Assembly: GCA_025928435.1 (NCBI GenBank)
Contig: JAICJM010000011.1
Coordinates: 1-41,830, forward strand
Length of the DNA stretch: 41,830 bases
Direction: 5' to 3'
From: Thermoleophilia bacterium
Lineage (GTDB): Bacteria; Actinomycetota; Thermoleophilia; Gaiellales; JAICJC01
The notes under the pieces were generated by a model. It saw nothing but the letters and a program-made list of their open reading frames with translations, ran no database searches and was not told the DNA's origin. Of the stretch, positions 37,453-41,830 are shown one piece after another. The translations under genes and the position numbers were made by a program. Positions within the stretch are counted from its first letter, which is position 1. Each line of letters starts with the position of its first letter.

Positions 37453-37911
37453 GTGATCGAGTGGCTGGTGCTGGTCGGGGGGACCGCCGGCGTCGCCGGC
37501 GGCGTCAGGGCCGCCTCCACGCGCAGGCGGCGGCGGACGATCGCCATGCTGCCCGACCGGATTCCGCCCCGCCAGGTTGGCCTCGACCGGTTCCCGCCGG
37601 GCGGCGCGTTCGTCCAGTTCTCGACGCCCTACTCGACGTCGTCACGGGTGTCCCTGAACCGGCTGGCCGCCGCCGCGGCCCAGAGCCGGGGGCAGGTGAC
37701 CGTGATCGAGCTCGGCGCCGGCCCTGGGCACTCGCGTCTGGGCATGCGGGCGACCCCGATGGTGCTGTACGTCGACGCGGTCGGGATCGTGCGGCGGCGC
37801 TGGACGGCGCCTCCCGACCGGGCCGAGCTCGACGATCTGTTCGCGAGCCTCGAGGGCCGCGCGCGTCAGGCGCCGGTGGTCGCAGCCTCGACGGCGAAGT
37901 CGCTCGCGTAG
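37453..37911 (+). CDS. Thioredoxin-fold protein without active-site cysteines
   Basis: 152 residues. An N-terminal membrane helix (MIEWLVLVGGTAGVAGGVRAAS) and basic patch TRRRRRT precede a thioredoxin-like domain: GGAFVQFSTPYSTSSRVSLNRLAAAA, VIELGAGPGHSRLGMRATPMVLYVDAVGIVRRRWTAPP. The strand before the active site, the cis-Pro TP motif (ATPMVLY) and the following strand are in place, but the CxxC is replaced by YSTS, so it cannot do disulfide exchange. It may be a binding or folding domain anchored at the membrane. GTG start is leaderless. Its last 46 bp overlap, antisense, the 3' end of the convergent aldo/keto reductase gene. Confidence 0.75.
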   Translation: MIEWLVLVGGTAGVAGGVRAASTRRRRRTIAMLPDRIPPRQVGLDRFPPGGAFVQFSTPYSTSSRVSLNRLAAAAAQSRGQVTVIELGAGPGHSRLGMRATPMVLYVDAVGIVRRRWTAPPDRAELDDLFASLEGRARQAPVVAASTAKSLA

Positions 37912-38852
37912 AGCGCGGCGACCCGGTCGAGCTCGTCGGTGGTCAGCGGGGGCGCCTCCGTCGCGGCTGCGAACTCGCGCAGCTGCTCGGAGCCGTAGAT
38001 GTTCGGGAGCACCGTGGTGACGGCCGGCTCGGCGAGCAGCCACTGGATCGCGGCCTGGCCGAGCGTGCGGCCCTCGGTCAGGAAGCCGAGCTGGTCGACC
38101 TTGCGCAGGCCCTCGGTCAGCCACTCCCTGGGCCGGTGGCGGCGGTGGTCGTTCTCCGCGAACACCGTGTCCTTCGTGTACTTGCCCTCGAGCATGCCGG
38201 ACGAGTGGGGGACGCGGATCATCAGCCCGATCGACTTCTCGCGCGCGATCTCGATCAGCTCGCGGCCGGGATCCTGCTCGAGCATGTTGTGGATGATCTG
38301 GGCGGCGCCGAGATTCCGGGTGCGGAAGGCCTCGATGCCCTCGTCCCGCCACCCGATCGCCGGGCCCAGGGCGACGGCGTAGGTGCCGATCTTGCCCGCC
38401 GCCACGGCCTCGTCGAGCACGGCGAAGACCTCGTCCGAGCGGATCGCGTCCATGCGCGGGTTGTGCAGCTGGTAGACGTCGATGCGGTCGGTGGCGAGCC
38501 GGGCGAGGCTCTGGTCGAGCGCGTAGCGGATGTACTCCGGCGACCAGTCGTGGGGGCGCTCGACGTGGCCCTTGCGCTCCCACGGCGAGTAGATGTCGTA
38601 GCCGAACTTGGTCGCGATCGTGATCCGGTCGCGGACGTGGCCGAGGGCGCGCGCGAGCAGCGTCTCACCGCGGCCCTCGCCGTAGGTGTCGGCGGTGTCG
38701 TAGAACGTGATGCCGAGGTCGTACGCCTCGCGCAGGAGCTTGATCGCGTCCTCGTCGGAGTGCTCGCCCCACCAGCCGGTGGAGATCGTCCAGAGGCCGA
38801 AACCGACCTCCGAGGCCATGATCCCGGTCGACCCGAACTCGCGCGTCCTCAT
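37866..38852 (-). CDS. Aldo/keto reductase
   Basis: NADPH-dependent TIM-barrel oxidoreductase of 328 residues. The catalytic tetrad is visible: Asp and Tyr in FYDTADTYGEGRGE, Lys in IATKFGYD, His in VYQLHNPRMD. N-terminal MRTREFGSTGIMASEVGFGLWTIS and C-terminal LGQAAIQWLLAEPAVTTVLPNIYGSEQL are typical. Substrate unknown. The ATG at 38852 has TAGACT 7 nt upstream. Much longer in-frame extensions upstream are shadow of other genes. The stop codon lies 46 bp inside the convergent thioredoxin-fold gene. Confidence 0.9.
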   Translation of the reverse strand: MRTREFGSTGIMASEVGFGLWTISTGWWGEHSDEDAIKLLREAYDLGITFYDTADTYGEGRGETLLARALGHVRDRITIATKFGYDIYSPWERKGHVERPHDWSPEYIRYALDQSLARLATDRIDVYQLHNPRMDAIRSDEVFAVLDEAVAAGKIGTYAVALGPAIGWRDEGIEAFRTRNLGAAQIIHNMLEQDPGRELIEIAREKSIGLMIRVPHSSGMLEGKYTKDTVFAENDHRRHRPREWLTEGLRKVDQLGFLTEGRTLGQAAIQWLLAEPAVTTVLPNIYGSEQLREFAAATEAPPLTTDELDRVAALYASDFAVEAATTGA

Positions 38853-38887
38853 GCTCCGGAGTCTACGTCGGCCGCTTCTCCCGGGCG

Positions 38888-39253
38888 TCAGGGGACGAGC
38901 GGCTTCGTGTCGAAGTACTCGGCCAGCCGCGCAATGCCGTTGTCGGAGAGCTCGACCAGGATGGCGAACGGGAAGTCGAACCGCTCGCCGCCGTCGCGCA
39001 GGCGCGAGGCGAAGAACCCGACGGCGAGCACCCGGTCGTCCTGCGCGATCACCGGATCGAGCGTGACCTTGCAGTCCTCGATCGCGCCCATGCCGCCGGT
39101 GAGCCCCTCCCGGATCTCCTCGCGGCCTCGCAGCGGCGCCTCGTAGAGCGGGTCCTCGTACACGCCGTTGGGCGCGAACAGGTTCGCGGCGGTGTCCGGA
39201 TCGCCCTGCTCCCAGGCATCGCAGACGGCCCGAAGCGCCTCGGTCGGAGTCAT
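38888..39253 (-). CDS. SnoaL-like/NTF2-fold protein
   Basis: A 121-residue NTF2-like protein: TEALRAVCDAWEQGDPDTAANLFAPNGVYEDP, the PLRGREEIREGL helix, then RVLAVGFFASR and ERFDFPFAILVEL strands and an AEYFDT end. Such folds include SnoaL-type cyclases and steroid isomerases but most are of unknown use. ATG at 39253, chosen because TAGCAT ends 8 nt before it. It ends 35 bp from the aldo/keto reductase start on the same strand. The start is 19 bp from the GTG of the divergent GcvT-like gene. Confidence 0.82.
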   Translation of the reverse strand: MTPTEALRAVCDAWEQGDPDTAANLFAPNGVYEDPLYEAPLRGREEIREGLTGGMGAIEDCKVTLDPVIAQDDRVLAVGFFASRLRDGGERFDFPFAILVELSDNGIARLAEYFDTKPLVP

Positions 39254-39272
39254 GGGGTGCGATGCTACCAAC
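39254..39272. promoter_or_regulatory. 19-bp divergent promoter with shared -10 element
   Basis: The whole gap between two start codons. The core reads GATGCTA: TAGCAT on the minus strand (39262-39267) is 8 nt from the ATG of the SnoaL-like gene, and GATGCT on the plus strand (39261-39266), which keeps the essential A and T at positions 2 and 6, is 6 nt from the GTG of the GcvT-like gene. One symmetrical -10 region may serve both directions. Confidence 0.5.
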
Positions 39273-40361
39273 GTGCTCCATCCCACCATCCGCCGCTCGC
39301 CCTACTTCGAGCGCACTCTCCGCGCCGGGGCGGGCGACTTCATGGTCTACAACCACACCTACATGCCGATGGACTACGGCCGCGACCCGCGCCAGGACTA
39401 CGCGGCCCTCGTCGAGCGGGTGACGCTCTGGGACGTCGCCGCCGAGCGGCAGGCCGAGCTGCGGGGCCCGGACGCGCTCGCGCTGGCCGACTACCTGGCG
39501 CCGCGCAAGCTCTCCGACCTGGGCGTCGGCGAGTGCAGGTACTCGCCGGTGTGCGATCGGGCCGGGGCGATCATGTGCGAGACGATCGTCCTGCGGCCGC
39601 AGGCCGACGTGGTGTGGTTCTCGCATTCCGACGTCGACCTGACGCTCTGGGCCACGGGGCTCGCGCTCGCCCGCGGCGACGACGTCGCGGTCTCCGAGGC
39701 CGACGTGCCGCCGATGCAGCTGCAGGGGCCACGGGCGGCGGACGTCATGCGCGCGGCCGGCGGCGAGGCGGCCGCCGGCCTGGCCCGGTTCCGGTGCGGG
39801 CCGGTCGCGCTCGCGGGCGTCGACTGCATCGTCTCGAACACCGGCTGGAGCAAGGAGCCGGGCTTCGAGATCTACCCGCGCGGGAGCGCCCGGGCGACCG
39901 ACGTGTGGGACGCGATCGTCGAGGCGGGCGAGCCGCACGGCCTGCTGGTCACGGGCCCGAACATCGTGCGCGCGGTCGAGCAGGGGATCTCCGACACGCA
40001 GTACGCGACCAACTCGGGCATGAACCCGATCGAGGCGGGGATGGGGAGCATGCTCGACCTCGACCGGCCCGACTTCATCGGCCGCGACGCGCTGCGGGCG
40101 GTGCGCGAGAACGGGCCCGCCCGGCGCACGGTCGGGCTCGTCTGCGACGGCGCGCCGTTCCCGGCGATGGAACGGCACTGGCCGATCACGGCCGCAGACG
40201 GCGAGCCGGTCGGCGTGGCGCGGTGGGCGGTGTACTCGTTCGCGCTCGAGCGCAACATCGTCGTCGGGCTGGTGGACGCGGGGGCCGATCCGGGCGGGCT
40301 GATCGTCGAGGCCGCGGACGGGCCGAGGCAGTGCGAGCCGCATCCCCTGCCCTTCGTGTGA
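39273..40361 (+). CDS. GcvT/DmdA-like folate-binding aminomethyltransferase family protein
   Basis: 362 residues of the GcvT (YgfZ/DmdA) family. The N-terminus HPTIRRSPYFERTLRAG and VYNHTYMPMDYG with VTLWDVAAERQAELRGPDA match glycine-cleavage T-like proteins including dimethylsulfoniopropionate demethylase and sarcosine/methylamine-related enzymes. The core has YSPVCDRAGAIMCETIVLRPQ, LQGPRAADVMRAA and NPIEAGMGSMLDLDRPDFIGRDAL, with C-terminal barrel RRTVGLVCDG. These enzymes use tetrahydrofolate as methyl or methylene acceptor. GTG start is leaderless. selD begins 16 bp after its stop. The substrate cannot be named. Confidence 0.85.
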   Translation: MLHPTIRRSPYFERTLRAGAGDFMVYNHTYMPMDYGRDPRQDYAALVERVTLWDVAAERQAELRGPDALALADYLAPRKLSDLGVGECRYSPVCDRAGAIMCETIVLRPQADVVWFSHSDVDLTLWATGLALARGDDVAVSEADVPPMQLQGPRAADVMRAAGGEAAAGLARFRCGPVALAGVDCIVSNTGWSKEPGFEIYPRGSARATDVWDAIVEAGEPHGLLVTGPNIVRAVEQGISDTQYATNSGMNPIEAGMGSMLDLDRPDFIGRDALRAVRENGPARRTVGLVCDGAPFPAMERHWPITAADGEPVGVARWAVYSFALERNIVVGLVDAGADPGGLIVEAADGPRQCEPHPLPFV

Positions 40362-40365
40362 CGCA

Positions 40366-40371
40366 TACACT
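40366..40371 (+). promoter_or_regulatory. -10 box of selD
   Basis: TACACT lies in the 16-bp gap after the GcvT-like gene and ends 6 nt before the selD GTG. selD can therefore be transcribed independently. Confidence 0.5.
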
Positions 40372-40377
40372 GGTCGG

Positions 40378-41391
40378 GTGGCGACCGACACCGTCCGCCT
40401 GACCGAGCTCTCCCACGGCGCGGGCTGTGCGTGCAAGCTGCCCGCCGGCTCGTTGCGGGAGGTGCTGGCCGGGATGCCGCAGGTCGCGTCGGCACAGCTG
40501 ATGGTCGGCCACGAGAGCCTCGACGACGCCGCCGTCTGGCGGATCTCCGATCAGCTGGCGGTGGTGCAGACGATCGACTTCTTCACGCCGCTCGTCGACG
40601 ACCCGTACACCTTCGGGCGGATCGCGGCGACGAACGCATTCTCGGACATCTACGCGATGGGTGCGCGACCGGCGTTCGCGCTCAACGTCGTCGCCTTCCC
40701 GAAGACCCTGCCGATGGAGCTGCTCGGCCAGATCCTGCGCGGCGGCGCCGACGTGGCCGCCGCCGCGGGCGCCGTCATCGCCGGCGGGCACTCGATCGAC
40801 GATCCGGAGCCGAAGTACGGCATGGCGGTGACCGGGTTCGCGCCTCCGGACGCGATCTGGACGAACGCGGGCGGCCGCGAGGGCGACGCGCTCGTCCTGT
40901 CGAAGGCGATCGGCACCGGGATCGTGGCGACGGCGGTCAAGCGCGGCAGGCCGGACCCCGCGGTGGTGGACGCGGCGGTCGAGTCGATGACGACTCTGAA
41001 CGCCGAGGCGGCGGCCCTGGTGCGCGCCGCCCGGCCGCACGCCGTCACGGACGTGACCGGGTTCGGGCTCGTCGGCCATGCGCGCGAGGTGGCGGCCGGC
41101 GCCGGCCTGCGGGCCGAGATCGACTGGGCGGCGGTGCGCCTCCTGCCGGGCGTGCGCGAGCTGATCGACGCCGGCCACATCCCCGGCGGCACCCGCACGA
41201 ACCTCGAGCTGGCGGCCGGGTACGCCCGGTTCGCGTCCGGCCTCGACGAGGCCGCCCGGCTGCTCGCCTGCGACGCCCAGACCTCGGGCGGGCTGCTCGT
41301 CAGCCTCCCGGCCGAGCGGGCCGCGGCGCTGCCCTGGCCGGTGATCGGCCGCCTGGTCGCCGGCGAGGCCGGAACCGTGCTCGTGGGCTAG
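40378..41391 (+). CDS. selD: Selenide, water dikinase (selenophosphate synthetase)
   Basis: Makes selenophosphate from selenide and ATP, the selenium donor for selenocysteine tRNA and for 2-selenouridine in tRNA. 337 residues. The Gly-rich N-terminal loop HGAGCACK carries the catalytic Cys17 and Lys20 at the same spacing as E. coli SelD. Then DDAAVWRISDQLAVVQTIDFFTPLVDDPYTFGRIAATNAFSDIYAMGA, the ATP-binding signature of the AIR synthase superfamily, and GGHSIDDPEPKYGMAVTGF, followed by DVTGFGLVGHAREVA and AQTSGGLLVSLP in the C-terminal domain. No selA, selB, selC or mnmH lies in this window, so whether selenoproteins or selenouridine are made is open. GTG start. Confidence 0.93.
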   Translation: MATDTVRLTELSHGAGCACKLPAGSLREVLAGMPQVASAQLMVGHESLDDAAVWRISDQLAVVQTIDFFTPLVDDPYTFGRIAATNAFSDIYAMGARPAFALNVVAFPKTLPMELLGQILRGGADVAAAAGAVIAGGHSIDDPEPKYGMAVTGFAPPDAIWTNAGGREGDALVLSKAIGTGIVATAVKRGRPDPAVVDAAVESMTTLNAEAAALVRAARPHAVTDVTGFGLVGHAREVAAGAGLRAEIDWAAVRLLPGVRELIDAGHIPGGTRTNLELAAGYARFASGLDEAARLLACDAQTSGGLLVSLPAERAAALPWPVIGRLVAGEAGTVLVG

Positions 41392-41394
41392 AGT
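41389..41394 (+). promoter_or_regulatory. -10-like box before secG
   Basis: TAGAGT starts at the selD stop codon and ends 8 nt before the secG ATG. secG may also be read through from selD, 11 bp away. Confidence 0.4.
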
Positions 41395-41402
41395 TCGCGC
41401 CG

Positions 41403-41639
41403 ATGTCGTCCCATCTCCTGTCCCAGATCCTCTCCGGCATCCAGGTGCTGCTCGGCGTCGGGCTGATCGTGCTCGTGCTCATGCACTCGGGCAAGGACGC
41501 GGGCCTCTCCGGGATGCTGAACCCGGGCGGGTCGAGCTACGGCGGCACGGCGGTGATGGAGCGCAACCTGACGCGGCTCACGATCGTGGTCGCGATCGTC
41601 TTCACCGCGAACGTGATCGCGCTCGGCTTTCTGCTCTAG
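41403..41639 (+). CDS. secG: Preprotein translocase subunit SecG
   Basis: Small accessory subunit of the SecYEG protein-export channel, 78 residues. Two hydrophobic helices (about 6-27 LSQILSGIQVLLGVGLIVLVLMHSG and 55-78 LTRLTIVVAIVFTANVIALGFLL) flank the conserved loop GKDAGLSGMLNPGG, a SecG hallmark. ATG start. It lies between selD and tRNA-Leu; secG followed by tRNA-Leu is a frequent bacterial order. Confidence 0.93.
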   Translation: MSSHLLSQILSGIQVLLGVGLIVLVLMHSGKDAGLSGMLNPGGSSYGGTAVMERNLTRLTIVVAIVFTANVIALGFLL

Positions 41640-41659
41640 ACTTGCCTGGTCGCAAGCGC

Positions 41660-41745
<86 letters not shown>

Positions 41746-41753
41746 TGCGCGGA

Positions 41754-41784
41754 AGCCGCTCGGTTGAGCGGCTTTCGGCGTTTT
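41754..41784 (+). terminator. Intrinsic terminator after tRNA-Leu
   Basis: Perfect 8-bp stem AGCCGCTC / GAGCGGCT with a GGTT loop, then TTCGGCGTTTT with a T run, 9 bp after the tRNA end. Confidence 0.75.
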
Positions 41785-41830
41785 CGGGTCGGCGGTCGGG
41801 TTGGCGCTCGCATCCGCGTGGTAGCAGCCG
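41785..41830. other. Unassigned end of window
   Basis: The last 46 bp beyond the terminator show no gene or clear signal. Confidence 0.3.

Noticed and set aside
38853..40436. Upstream in-frame extension of the aldo/keto reductase
   Set aside because: It runs antisense through the GcvT-like gene; the promoter TAGACT and the family's N-terminus fix the start at 38852.

Overview
The window is about 42 kb of very GC-rich chromosomal DNA from an actinobacterium, probably Thermoleophilia-like (this is an inference). The evidence is the base composition, frequent GTG starts, a DUF6458 protein, the gene order gltX-cysS-rlmB-yacP-sigH, and many genes with a -10 box 6-8 nt before the start codon and no Shine-Dalgarno, i.e. 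leaderless transcripts. No phage, plasmid replication or CRISPR locus is visible.

Left part (1-7.1 kb): the start of an MMPL transporter, a small hypothetical gene, a stand-alone receiver protein translationally coupled to a membrane PAS-GAF histidine kinase, then three regulators on the minus strand (XRE-TPR, MarR, Crp/Fnr). The Crp/Fnr gene carries a TGTGA-N6-TCAC site over its own -35 region.

Information-processing operon (7.2-12.2 kb): a cyclic-nucleotide-binding domain protein, an unusually short glutamyl-tRNA synthetase, CysRS, an RlmB-like 2'-O-methyltransferase, a YacP/NYN nuclease, a SigH-like sigma factor and tRNA-Thr(UGU). Just after the tRNA the usual order stops. A disturbed 1.3 kb zone follows (12.2-13.46 kb) with tiny genes, long hairpins and what looks like a decayed IS21-type end.

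Middle (13.4-25.4 kb): two secreted proteins of unknown role; a PucR regulator divergent from an aldehyde dehydrogenase, APC permease, zinc-ribbon membrane protein and FAD amine oxidase operon (a likely amine or polyamine catabolic module); and an AraC regulator next to an acyl-CoA dehydrogenase-cupin operon that has AraC-style direct repeats in its promoter.

Right part (25.5-41.8 kb): an orphan ParA/MinD-like ATPase with a deviant Walker A, a set of exported proteins (RCC1 propeller, NlpC/P60 hydrolase, PD40 propeller), a homocysteine methyltransferase-like gene, small membrane proteins, a HAD gene interrupted by an in-frame TGA, a CocE-type hydrolase, a GT4 glycosyltransferase, a thioredoxin-fold protein lacking its cysteines, an aldo/keto reductase, SnoaL-like and GcvT-like genes started back to back 19 bp apart, selD, secG and tRNA-Leu(GAG). 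A family of short palindromes of the form GGGGnC-n-GnCCCC is scattered between genes and in one case forms the 3' end of a gene.
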